A DNA stretch of 64,000 nucleotides from Parcubacteria group bacterium. GTDB taxonomy: Bacteria; Patescibacteria; Paceibacteria; SW-4-49-11. Under the pieces are notes generated by a model. It was given only the letters and a program-made list of their open reading frames with translations, was not told where the DNA came from and searched no databases. How positions within the stretch are numbered: the stretch's first letter is position 1; every line of letters begins with the position of its first letter. Shown piece after piece: positions 26,076 through 34,830 of this stretch. The stretch is from contig CALRBF010000002.1 of NCBI GenBank assembly GCA_943354045.1, positions 75,403 through 139,402 of the forward strand. Direction: 5' to 3'. Position numbers and translations under genes: made by a program.

Positions 26076-27021
26076 ACCCCGTATTGTAGTTTGGGGTACT
26101 CCACAGCTTACGGTTGCTATTGCTGAGTCCCTACTCGATTGGGCCGATATTGTGGCCATTATTACTACTCCTGATACTCCGCAGGGGCGTAAAAGAATTT
26201 TAACTCCTAGTCCTCTCAAAGTATTTGGGGAAAGTAATTCTATTGCCGTGTATAGCCCTCATTCTCTCAAAAATCCTGAGACTAGTGAATTATTGCGTAC
26301 ATTATCTGCTGATATTTGGCTAATTATTGCCTATGGTAAAATTATTCCGCAGGCTATATTAGATATTATGCCTCATCGAGTGCTGAATATTCATCCTTCA
26401 AGACTACCTCAATATCGTGGACCATCTCCTATACAGGCGAGTTTACGCAATGGGGATACTAGTACTGCTGTTAGCTTGATGGAGCTAGATCATCTTATGG
26501 ATCATGGACCTATTATTGCTCAAGAGGAAATGAGTATATCCCCTACTGATACCTATATTGAACTTGAGGCAAAAGTTATCACTGTTGCGGCTGATATACT
26601 GAGACAAAATCTCATTCCTTTTATGAATGGAGAAATCACCCCCTGGGTTCAAGATGATACTCAAGCTAGTATTGTGAAAATGGTACAGAAAATTGATGGG
26701 CTTATTGATTGGGAGAGTCAATCAGCCGAGTATATTATGAATGCCTATAGAGCTTATACTATTTGGCCTCAAGTATATACCTATCTCAATACGGACAAAA
26801 AGATTGTATTTGATAGATTAGATCTTGAGCATATATCTGATATTAAGCTGAAGCCAGGATATTGGCAATTGGATTCTAGTAATCATACTCTGATTATTGG
26901 GACAAAAATAGGTAATATTGCGGTCAAAGAATTAACTGTAGAGGGGAAAAATACTATTACTGCTGATAGCTTTGCCAATGGATATGCTGGGGTATATTTT
27001 GTGAATAAAAAACAAGACTAA
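26068..27021 (+). CDS. fmt: Methionyl-tRNA formyltransferase
   Basis: 317 residues from the ATG at 26068, overlapping the end of def; a GTG four codons earlier is less likely. It formylates initiator Met-tRNA using 10-formyl-THF. The N-terminal Rossmann domain begins RIVVWGTPQLTV, and the catalytic region IHPSRLPQYRGPSPIQASL keeps the HPS and RG core. The usual LDxGxD loop is less standard (ELDHLMDHGPIIAQE). A C-terminal OB-like tRNA-binding domain follows. Coupled synthesis with def closes the formylation cycle. Confidence 0.93.
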   Translation: MSKPRIVVWGTPQLTVAIAESLLDWADIVAIITTPDTPQGRKRILTPSPLKVFGESNSIAVYSPHSLKNPETSELLRTLSADIWLIIAYGKIIPQAILDIMPHRVLNIHPSRLPQYRGPSPIQASLRNGDTSTAVSLMELDHLMDHGPIIAQEEMSISPTDTYIELEAKVITVAADILRQNLIPFMNGEITPWVQDDTQASIVKMVQKIDGLIDWESQSAEYIMNAYRAYTIWPQVYTYLNTDKKIVFDRLDLEHISDIKLKPGYWQLDSSNHTLIIGTKIGNIAVKELTVEGKNTITADSFANGYAGVYFVNKKQD

Positions 27022-27023
27022 CA

Positions 27024-27052
27024 TTGACAAAATTGCTATTTTATGCTATAGT
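27024..27052 (+). promoter_or_regulatory. Consensus promoter of the glycosyltransferase gene
   Basis: TTGACA (27024-27029), 17-nt spacer, TATAGT (27047-27052) preceded by TGC, an extended -10. It begins 3 nt after the fmt stop codon and lies 26 nt before the ATG at 27079. One of the best promoter matches in the window. Confidence 0.8.
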
Positions 27053-27078
27053 TTTTGTCTGTAGAACTAATATCCCAT

Positions 27079-28185
27079 ATGGTCATAGCATTTGTTGGTA
27101 CCAGAGGAATTCCCTATCAAAATACTCGAGATAGAAATGAGTATAACTGTGAAATTGTAGCGACTCAATTGGCAAGACGAGGGCATTCTGTATATGTACT
27201 CTCAGACCCTAATTACACACAATTAACGGAATATAAGAATATTCTTATTATTCCCAGTCAACCTAAAGTCAAGTCCATTATTCGTGAGCTCCGGAAAATA
27301 GAAAATCTTGATATTGTACATATTAGATCGCTAGAATATGCTTGGGTGGCTTTTTGGGTATCATTACAAATGCCTCAAGTAAGAGTTATTTTTGATTATC
27401 ATCAATATACTTTTGTCAATAGCAAAAAGAATAGACGACGCTATATGCTACTCTCTTATATATCTGCTCAGTTTTCTGATTCTTTGATTATAGATAATCC
27501 AGAATTACAAACTCTATTTAACTCTTCTTTTAAATCAAAAGTATATAGTATACCAACAGGAATTGATACTGCTTCTATTGTAAATTCTCAAAATAATTTC
27601 AAAGATTTATACCCTCAAGAATATATTCTGGTTCATAATGGGCAATATAGAGATTCTGAGAGTTTAGAATTATGGTTAAAGGCATATCGCAAACATAATC
27701 TGAATCTTCCTGTTATTGTACTGGGTAAAGTAAAGCCATCTATACGTGAGTCTTATCAAAGTGATATTATTCTTTTTGTGGGAGAATTAAGCGGGAATAC
27801 CGAACAAGCTCTGATTCAAAATGCTCATATATTTGTAGAGATTTCTCCTAATAATGAAGATAAATATCCTCTATCCCTAGCTCTGATTGCTGGAATTCCC
27901 GTTCTTGCTTCAAAAGGAGAATATAATCAAGAATTAATAAAAGCAAATGGAATATTCTTTACTCCTTATAATTATAGCTCTATTGTAACTGGTCTCAATA
28001 TTATTGAGGATATGTATCCTATTCTCAAGCGCATAGCCTCAGAATATATGCCAATAATTCAAGATATATTATCTATTGAGGGTCAAGTACACAAATATCT
28101 GTATGCTTATCTCAATACATTTGAAGCAAAAAAAGCTCGTAAATATCTTGAAAAACCTCGCTTCTCTATACCCGTAATTGGTTAA
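27079..28185 (+). CDS. GT4-like glycosyltransferase
   Basis: About 368 residues from the ATG at 27079; a TTG eight codons upstream gives a poorer start. GT-B fold: MVIAFVGTRGIP with a glycine-rich donor loop, RRGHSVYVLSD in the first Rossmann half, then SIPTGID and YILVHNGQYRDSE opening the second. The usual EX7E motif is incomplete: EDKYPLSLALIAGIPV keeps the first Glu but has Ala at the second. The acceptor is unknown, probably an envelope glycan. It abuts the convergent minus-strand gene with no base between the stop codons. Confidence 0.75.
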   Translation: MVIAFVGTRGIPYQNTRDRNEYNCEIVATQLARRGHSVYVLSDPNYTQLTEYKNILIIPSQPKVKSIIRELRKIENLDIVHIRSLEYAWVAFWVSLQMPQVRVIFDYHQYTFVNSKKNRRRYMLLSYISAQFSDSLIIDNPELQTLFNSSFKSKVYSIPTGIDTASIVNSQNNFKDLYPQEYILVHNGQYRDSESLELWLKAYRKHNLNLPVIVLGKVKPSIRESYQSDIILFVGELSGNTEQALIQNAHIFVEISPNNEDKYPLSLALIAGIPVLASKGEYNQELIKANGIFFTPYNYSSIVTGLNIIEDMYPILKRIASEYMPIIQDILSIEGQVHKYLYAYLNTFEAKKARKYLEKPRFSIPVIG

Positions 28186-28593
28186 TTATTCTGTGGGATT
28201 TTCTTCTGCTGTTTCTACGTGAATATGTTCTTCTCCATGATCATGGTTATGTCCATCATGATTATGCTCAAGTTCTAATTCTTGGGTCAAATTCTTGGTG
28301 ATTTCCTCTTTATGCTGCACTAATTCCGCTTTTAATACTTCTATTTGATTTGCAAATATATCGCTAAGAGTCGGAACATTTTCTTGAATATAGGTAGTGA
28401 CGAGCTCCGGATCATTATCATTGAGTAAAGTGTCTAAATGCTGAGCTTGCTCTTCACTAAGGGTATCATAAGCCGCACTGAGTACACGAACTTCGAGAAT
28501 TTGAGTTAATTCATCTACCAATTGAGCTCTATTCTCAAGAGGTAAATCTTCTAGCCCTAATAATGTGATGATATTGTCTTGTGCATTGTCCAT
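28186..28593 (-). CDS. Small protein with His-rich tail, DUF5663-like
   Basis: 135 residues. The N-terminal half is helical (GLEDLPLENRAQLVDELTQI and LSEEQAQHLDTLLNDND) and resembles the DUF5663 type common in Parcubacteria. The tail alternates His, Asp, Glu, Asn and Gly (about 110-127, with about eight His), suggesting binding of Ni, Zn or Co, or metal buffering. No signal peptide. It follows the 1450-residue gene by 14 nt, so the two are probably made together. Function unknown. Confidence 0.55.
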   Translation of the reverse strand: MDNAQDNIITLLGLEDLPLENRAQLVDELTQILEVRVLSAAYDTLSEEQAQHLDTLLNDNDPELVTTYIQENVPTLSDIFANQIEVLKAELVQHKEEITKNLTQELELEHNHDGHNHDHGEEHIHVETAEENPTE

Positions 28594-28607
28594 ATTATTG
28601 TAATTAA

Positions 28608-31600
28608 TTATTTGTTAAGTACTTGTCGCACAGCTTCTTTAATTCCTATCATTTTACTTGGCTGTAAGAATGTAGAAAGTGGCTGTAATCTAGTTCCACC
28701 ATTTGGCAGTCTAATTTGATTCCAGAATCCAGATGTTGGAATATTCCTATTACCACTAAATTCCGCCCAGTTAAACTTTGATACAAATTCTTCTGGAGAT
28801 TTGATATCCTTAAATCTTAGATATTCTTTGAATAATTGAATATTCTGATTATTAATATCTGGATTATTTACAATTGCATCATAAAGCCACTGTTTACCTG
28901 CATCAGTTTGTACATAAGTATCTAATACCTGCTTACCTAAATTAGAGTCATAAGGCAAGTTCCCTAATTCATTAGCGATATATCTCTGTACTACACCTAA
29001 AGAGTTTGTTCCTTTAGTTAATTCCACCATATCTGGAGCATCTTCAAATCTAGCTAAAATAGTCTGATTCAAAACTTTTCTTAACTCATCAGAGTTTATG
29101 TTATTAACTACTTCAGACATTTGCTCTGGACTTAAGTTTGCAAATCCATTAGATAAAAATGTAGATCCTTCACCTGTATTGATTATAGAGTTATAGATTA
29201 CTTCTCTTCCATAATCATCTGTAAAATATGATTGTATAATTTCTTTAGCTTGTAAATCTGTAAGATTTTGCTTACCTAATATTTCAGATAAATCTCTAGT
29301 AAATTCACTAGTTGCAACTGGTGGAACTTCTGGAGATGGAGTTGCTACTGGAGCTTCGGCTGCTGGTGGAACTATAGGCTCTGATCCTAAAGATTCAGTG
29401 CCTACTGGTGATGATGCTGGTGTTTCGGAATATACTGGATCAATAGTAGGAGCTTCTGCTGGAGATGGAGCAACATATTCTGCTGGTTGAAATGCCTCAA
29501 GATGATCTATGTTAAAATGACTAATTCCCTCTAATTGACCTGGACCTAGATATCTTGAAACTTCATATAATTGCCCTTTTGAAAGGCTGGCCATTTCATT
29601 AGCATTATCTATTCCCCATTGAGCTAATAATCCTCTTCCCCCTTCGGTACCTTGCGCTAATTGAAACATCGTATTCTGACCTACTCCCGACTGCACATAA
29701 TTTTCTAAGGCATGCTGTATTTGGTCTGGACTAGCATTTGGCCCTAATTGTTTAGCTATTTCTCCCCATAAAGTCTCACCTTTACTTAATTGAGATATAT
29801 CTTGTAATTGTTCTGGGGATAGATTTTGAGTAGCTGCTTTGGTAGCTTCAGTTGCAGCACCCGTACCTTCTGGAGTTGGAGAAATTGGTTCCACTTCAGG
29901 TTTTGAGGTAGCAGCAACTTGCTCTGGATTAAATACTCCTCCTGGTCGCATCATATCAACTGCTAATGAGGTCATAAGGCCTCCACCCACTGCTGTTCCT
30001 ACTACATTGGCAATAGTTCTATTTCTTTGTTGCTTTTGTAATTCTGTAATACGTTTTTCTGATAAAGTAGTTAATAGTCTACTTGTATATTGTTGATTTT
30101 GTTCTGGAGAAGAGAATACAAATTTCTCAGAAGCTCCTTGTATGGCGACTTCATTAGTAATATCTTCTGAGCTTATAATCTCATCTTTAGCTTTCAGGGT
30201 ATTAGTTGAACTTGATTCTTGTTTTACTTGTTTTGCAATACTTTCACGCTGTACTCTACTACCCAACTCAGTTAATATAGCCTCATAAGCTGTTTGCTGT
30301 GATTCATTAGTAAATTTACCACCATTAAGGCGATAATAGGCCTCAAGTGTACTAAGCTTTGTACTTAAATCAGCATCATTTGCATTATTAATATAATCAT
30401 CTTTCAATGAATCTTCTACTAATTTTGGTATAACTGCTTTAAATTTAATACCAAATCTGTTTATCTCTCCATCCTCCATCAGACCTACTAAAGTATTCCT
30501 TGAGCTAACTCCTGACATAACACTTCCCAGAGATCTTCTTGTCATTTCTAAAGCTCCTGATACTGGTATCCCTGCTCCAGTCGAAGATAATAAAGCACCT
30601 GCAGCAAAAAGACCTATATTAGCTAACATCCATCGAGTTTTATTTTTAGTTGCCCAACCTAAGAACTTTTCTTTGGCACCATTAAACCTCTTCTCCCATT
30701 TACCTTGTAGCTCTTGGGACTGATCTATCCTACTATCTCTCAAATTCTTAACCTCTTGTGTAAAGACTCTATGTATTTCTGACTCTAAACCTTGAGCTGC
30801 CATAATACCAATAACTTCCTCAACTGTTTGATTATATTCTCCTCTTAGTCTTTCTAATTCTAATTTTGCACTCTCATCATTACGATTTCTATTATAAAAT
30901 TCTTCAGCTCGGGCATAAGCTGTTCTCAAATCTGTGATATTAATTTTATATGATGAGTCTACATTTTTTTCAAAATCAGGTATTGATTTATATCCCACCG
31001 CCTCACTACCTGACAATGTAGATAATGGGATGTTGGTATCATCTACAATAACTCCCTTTATAAATTCATTTTTACTAAGTGTACTGACAATAAAATCTGG
31101 AGTTTGTGGATTAAGTCCTGGCAATACATAGCCTGTATAATGTAAGTCAGAATCTACTGCATCTAAATTAATATCTGTAAGTATATGAGCTGGTCGAGCT
31201 TTACCTATCAAATTTGCGACACTATAAGTTCGATTTAATTCTATATTTTTACTATGATGTTTAATGGTAATAATATTTCCATTTTCATCAAATCCATATC
31301 CTTGTGCTTCTAGATAATCTTTTGTATTTTTTGCTTCTGGATGTGATAAATCTATATCTCTTTGTTGCGGAAGAGCAAAGATTTCTCCTCCCTTAATATG
31401 CGCAAGTTTATTCTGAGCTTCCCAAGCAGCTTGCTCAAATGCACGATATCTCTCATTTGTTGCCAGATCTCGAGTATGGAAAGGATGCTCTTGTGCAAAT
31501 TGTTGATATGTAGCAATAGCTTGAAGAGATTCTTGTTTTAATTGTTCAATTTCTGCACTCTTATCAAGGGTTTCTAATTCTCCTTCACCGGGAGATATTT

Positions 31601-32960
31601 CACCCTCTATTCTAGCTAATGCACCTCCCGTTTCTCGTTCAGCAATACTATTAGTTAAATCACCTAATTCTTGCGCTAATTCTTCTGCTCCAGGCAATCC
31701 ATCAAGTAGTGTTTCTGTCTCTGGATCTAATCCGGAAGGATTTGTTTCAGTTGTTGACACGCTTTCATCTTGCCTAAGATCCTGTTCAGGTGGGACTTCA
31801 AGAGTTTTTCCTTCACCCCGAATATCAAACCCATCATCTGATCCCTGCTCATTCAATATTTCAGTAGAGACAGAATGTTCCTCCACAACTACTCCAGGGG
31901 TCAATTCTCCACTAGTACCACCATATGCTGATAATCCATAGAGTGCTCTTGTTGCATTAATAAATTCTAAATATTCTCCAGATATATCTGCATTTTTTTG
32001 CTGTGCTTTTATTAATTCATAATTAGGTAAATCTGTAAGCTTTGGCATTATACCAGTAGCTTGTATACCCCTTACCAAATTATCTCTTTCTAAATCATCA
32101 GCTATTAATAACCAGTCTGATAAATAATTCCTAGCCCTTGTATAATCATCTGTAGTTGCTAATTTAGTGTGCTCTAGATATGGATAAGCTTGTATTCTAG
32201 CTTGTATTTCAGTGTCTATTACTTCTGTCTGTTCAGTTTGTTCTGCGCTTAGAGTTTCAAGACCAATTTGTTCTCTCCAAACAGCTCTATTCTCTGGAGT
32301 TAATTCACCCCACTGTAATTCCTCTGGGATATTTTTATCATTTGCTTCAATTGCTAATCTTAATTTATATTCTAACGCACCTTTATCATCCCCCTCAGGA
32401 ATACCAAGTAGTCTACCAAAAGTTGGGATAATATATGTAGAAGGATCTCTACTACTTTCCTTATCTCCCTTTCCTAGAGTAAGTTCATTCTTAAATTCAT
32501 TATTTGTTAATCTAATATGACCAGGTTTTTGTTTGGGATCAGACTCCCCACCATTTTCATTACGAGGTTTTTGCCATGTTATTTCATGGGGTGCAGATTC
32601 TCCTAACTCATTACCTTCTTCTGGGTCAGGAGATTCTACAGGAGGAACATATTCTGATAGTCCATACCATGTTCTTGCCTCACCTATATCATATGTAGCA
32701 TCTCCCTCAAGGGCTTTAGGTACTACACCCAATTGAAGAATTTGATCTTTTAGTGTCCCATATTCTGGATCACCTGATGTAATCTGAAGTTGCTTGGCTA
32801 GTGTTTTTAAAGCGGTTTTACGCTCTCTAATATCTAGTATAACTTGATACTCAAATGGAGGAACATTTCCTTGTAAATCAACATAATCTTTTGAAGTTGA
32901 TATATCGCTCTCACTTCCTTCATAAGGTTGTTCGAGATTAGATCCATACGACTTTCCCAT
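28608..32960 (-). CDS. 1450-residue protein of unknown function with internal repeats
   Basis: Not recognised. Mostly charged and Gln/Glu/Ser/Thr-rich. Two hydrophobic stretches lie near 775-800 (MLANIGLFAAGALLSSTGAG) and 983-1003 (NVVGTAVGGGLMTSLAVDMM). A module of about 65 residues ending YGLSEY/YGLSAY is repeated near 40-104 and 275-346. A LysM-like SKGETLWGEIAKQLG lies near 1057-1072. Three units of the form Y-x3-D/G-x-G-R/K-x-x-(L/I)Y-x2-(A/S)I occur in the last 350 residues. No signal peptide at the N-terminus. It may be an inner-membrane or surface scaffold. It has its own promoter. Confidence 0.6.
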   Translation of the reverse strand: MGKSYGSNLEQPYEGSESDISTSKDYVDLQGNVPPFEYQVILDIRERKTALKTLAKQLQITSGDPEYGTLKDQILQLGVVPKALEGDATYDIGEARTWYGLSEYVPPVESPDPEEGNELGESAPHEITWQKPRNENGGESDPKQKPGHIRLTNNEFKNELTLGKGDKESSRDPSTYIIPTFGRLLGIPEGDDKGALEYKLRLAIEANDKNIPEELQWGELTPENRAVWREQIGLETLSAEQTEQTEVIDTEIQARIQAYPYLEHTKLATTDDYTRARNYLSDWLLIADDLERDNLVRGIQATGIMPKLTDLPNYELIKAQQKNADISGEYLEFINATRALYGLSAYGGTSGELTPGVVVEEHSVSTEILNEQGSDDGFDIRGEGKTLEVPPEQDLRQDESVSTTETNPSGLDPETETLLDGLPGAEELAQELGDLTNSIAERETGGALARIEGEISPGEGELETLDKSAEIEQLKQESLQAIATYQQFAQEHPFHTRDLATNERYRAFEQAAWEAQNKLAHIKGGEIFALPQQRDIDLSHPEAKNTKDYLEAQGYGFDENGNIITIKHHSKNIELNRTYSVANLIGKARPAHILTDINLDAVDSDLHYTGYVLPGLNPQTPDFIVSTLSKNEFIKGVIVDDTNIPLSTLSGSEAVGYKSIPDFEKNVDSSYKINITDLRTAYARAEEFYNRNRNDESAKLELERLRGEYNQTVEEVIGIMAAQGLESEIHRVFTQEVKNLRDSRIDQSQELQGKWEKRFNGAKEKFLGWATKNKTRWMLANIGLFAAGALLSSTGAGIPVSGALEMTRRSLGSVMSGVSSRNTLVGLMEDGEINRFGIKFKAVIPKLVEDSLKDDYINNANDADLSTKLSTLEAYYRLNGGKFTNESQQTAYEAILTELGSRVQRESIAKQVKQESSSTNTLKAKDEIISSEDITNEVAIQGASEKFVFSSPEQNQQYTSRLLTTLSEKRITELQKQQRNRTIANVVGTAVGGGLMTSLAVDMMRPGGVFNPEQVAATSKPEVEPISPTPEGTGAATEATKAATQNLSPEQLQDISQLSKGETLWGEIAKQLGPNASPDQIQHALENYVQSGVGQNTMFQLAQGTEGGRGLLAQWGIDNANEMASLSKGQLYEVSRYLGPGQLEGISHFNIDHLEAFQPAEYVAPSPAEAPTIDPVYSETPASSPVGTESLGSEPIVPPAAEAPVATPSPEVPPVATSEFTRDLSEILGKQNLTDLQAKEIIQSYFTDDYGREVIYNSIINTGEGSTFLSNGFANLSPEQMSEVVNNINSDELRKVLNQTILARFEDAPDMVELTKGTNSLGVVQRYIANELGNLPYDSNLGKQVLDTYVQTDAGKQWLYDAIVNNPDINNQNIQLFKEYLRFKDIKSPEEFVSKFNWAEFSGNRNIPTSGFWNQIRLPNGGTRLQPLSTFLQPSKMIGIKEAVRQVLNK

Positions 32961-32988
32961 AATATTTATTTATTTTACATTATTTTTT

Positions 32989-33017
32989 AGTATATCATAT
33001 TGATACACAATTTCCAA
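32989..33017 (-). promoter_or_regulatory. Promoter of the 1450-residue gene
   Basis: Minus-strand TTGGAA (33017-33012), 17-nt spacer, TATACT (32994-32989) within TGATATACT, 28 nt before the ATG. The leader is A-rich with no Shine-Dalgarno. Confidence 0.6.
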
Positions 33018-33023
33018 ATTTTT

Positions 33024-34439
33024 TTAATCAGCTTTACGGGGAGCTATGATTGCCCATGGAGTTTTGAGTAATATGATAATATCTAACCATATGCTCCAAT
33101 TCTCTATATAAAAGGTATCATATAACACTTCTTCTTCAAAACTCAAGTCTGAGCGGCCATTAACTTGGGCCATACCAGTTATTCCCGGTTTGATTGTGAG
33201 TACTTTTTTATGATGCTGTTTATATTTTTCCACTTCTCGGGGTTGATGAGGTCGAGGACCTACAAGACTCATACTTCCTGCGAGCACATTAAAGAATTGG
33301 GGTAATTCGTCTATGCTGGTTTTGCGGATAAATTTACCTAATTTGGTAACACGAGGATCATCTTTAATCTTATTCACAGGACCTGCTTTTATACCTTTTT
33401 CGGCTAATAATTTTTGTTCTAAAGCAATAGATGCGGCATTATCTTCATCGGTACATAATTCTTCATACATACTACGGAATTTGTATACATCAAATGGTTT
33501 TTTGGCAACTCCTACTCTACGACTTTTATATAAAATGGGTCCTGGTGAGTCGATTTTGATTGCAATTATAGTAATAATATATATTGGTAAAAGGATAATA
33601 ATTGCTATGCTTGCAACAATAATATCGAATAATCTTTTCCAAATACTTCCCCATCCTTCTAGGGTTGTACGCTTTACGCGGAACAATAATACTCCCGAGA
33701 GATTTTTTACTTCTACTTGGGTATACATATCGAATATATTAGGAATATATTGAAAATCAATTTTATATTCCTCACATAAATAATTAACTTTTATTAATTG
33801 GTCTTGTGGTAATTTAGTATCTGCTAATATGACTTCATCTATCTGTTTAGTAACTGCTAAATGTCTTAAATCTTTTAGATTTAATCCCTGTTGTACTTCT
33901 ACTATATGATACCCTATACCTGCTTTGGTATTAAGCGCATCTAATACTAATTTACCTGCTATGTCCCCACCTGTAATAATAAGAACTCTATGTATTCCCC
34001 ATTTATAATGTCTTATAATAGCATCTTGTATGGTATGTATTAATAATCTTCCAATAAGTAAAAAGATAATAGCTAAAGCCCATAAGGAAATAATCAAAAA
34101 TCTTGAGGAGAATAAGTCTCGAGAATAAAAGAAATAGTATAAAATAATAATTAAGATTGTAGTAGATACGGAGCTCAAAATACGATAAAATTCGCTCACA
34201 ATTCCGCGAGTTTTGCGGGTATTATACATTCCAGAAAATGCCAAAACAATTATGGTTACTATTGCAAATATAATAACAAAACTATTATACCAATCACTAC
34301 TAAAATCATAGGGTATGGGACGATATTCAATTGCAATGCTTGAAATACGTAATTGATAAGACAATATTCCTGCTAAAATAATGACCAAAAAGTCTATAGG
34401 TACTCGTATAGCACTAAATAATAACTCAAATCTATTCAT
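33024..34439 (-). CDS. Polyprenyl-phosphate sugar-phosphate transferase (WbaP-like)
   Basis: 471 residues. Four to five N-terminal membrane helices, a nucleotide-binding-like middle domain (HRVLIITGGDIAGKLVLDAL), one further helix and a C-terminal Bac_transf domain. Catalytic-domain signatures are DSPGPILYKSRRVG, KFRSMY, TSIDELPQFFNVLAGSMSLVGPRP and KPGITGMAQVNGR. It loads the first sugar-phosphate onto undecaprenyl phosphate to start a surface polysaccharide. The rest of the pathway may include the GT4-like gene at 27079 and the O-antigen-ligase-like gene at 59082. Just downstream of RNase P RNA. Confidence 0.9.
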   Translation of the reverse strand: MNRFELLFSAIRVPIDFLVIILAGILSYQLRISSIAIEYRPIPYDFSSDWYNSFVIIFAIVTIIVLAFSGMYNTRKTRGIVSEFYRILSSVSTTILIIILYYFFYSRDLFSSRFLIISLWALAIIFLLIGRLLIHTIQDAIIRHYKWGIHRVLIITGGDIAGKLVLDALNTKAGIGYHIVEVQQGLNLKDLRHLAVTKQIDEVILADTKLPQDQLIKVNYLCEEYKIDFQYIPNIFDMYTQVEVKNLSGVLLFRVKRTTLEGWGSIWKRLFDIIVASIAIIILLPIYIITIIAIKIDSPGPILYKSRRVGVAKKPFDVYKFRSMYEELCTDEDNAASIALEQKLLAEKGIKAGPVNKIKDDPRVTKLGKFIRKTSIDELPQFFNVLAGSMSLVGPRPHQPREVEKYKQHHKKVLTIKPGITGMAQVNGRSDLSFEEEVLYDTFYIENWSIWLDIIILLKTPWAIIAPRKAD

Positions 34440-34459
34440 ATATAGTAATTGTTTATAGA

Positions 34460-34789
34460 ATTATCCAAGAAGAATATAAGCTGGATTCTGTTAACTATAA
34501 TTGCAAGCAAATATAGTTAGGCAATCATTTATCTTGATATACTGTTACCAGTATATTCTTGGCGGCACTCTTTTCAATACAGAAAAGCACGGCCTTGCAC
34601 CTGATAGGGTTTATCTCTTTTCACCTTAGATGAGATATACTCAAATGTCTTGTTTCTGCGATACTATCCCGATTGAGCAAGCTCAATGATGGGTGTTACC
34701 CATTATCATTTATTACAAAGTAATAGGTGTCCAGACTTTCCTCACTCACCATATTATGGATATGCGCGATTACCATTCTCCTTGGATAC
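34460..34789 (-). ncRNA. rnpB: RNase P RNA
   Basis: Minus strand. The 5' part holds GAGTGAGGAAAGTCTGGACACC-type sequence (34730-34755), the universal CR-I. The 3' part holds AACAGAATCCAGCTTATATTC (34472-34492), the universal CR-V. P1 forms between 34775-34788 and 34462-34475 with 13 Watson-Crick pairs and one mismatched or wobble position. Length is about 330 nt. A TATAAT ends 6 nt before the predicted 5' end. This ribozyme matures tRNA 5' ends. No terminator is visible before the next gene, so the 3' end may be processed. Confidence 0.93.
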
Positions 34790-34794
34790 TCTTT

Positions 34795-34822
34795 ATTATA
34801 AGGTTTTTTGACAAAAGAGCAA
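34795..34822 (-). promoter_or_regulatory. rnpB promoter
   Basis: Minus-strand TTGCTC (34822-34817), 16-nt spacer, perfect TATAAT (34800-34795). The start predicted 6-7 nt later coincides with the base of P1. Confidence 0.55.
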
Positions 34823-34830
34823 CTCTATTC

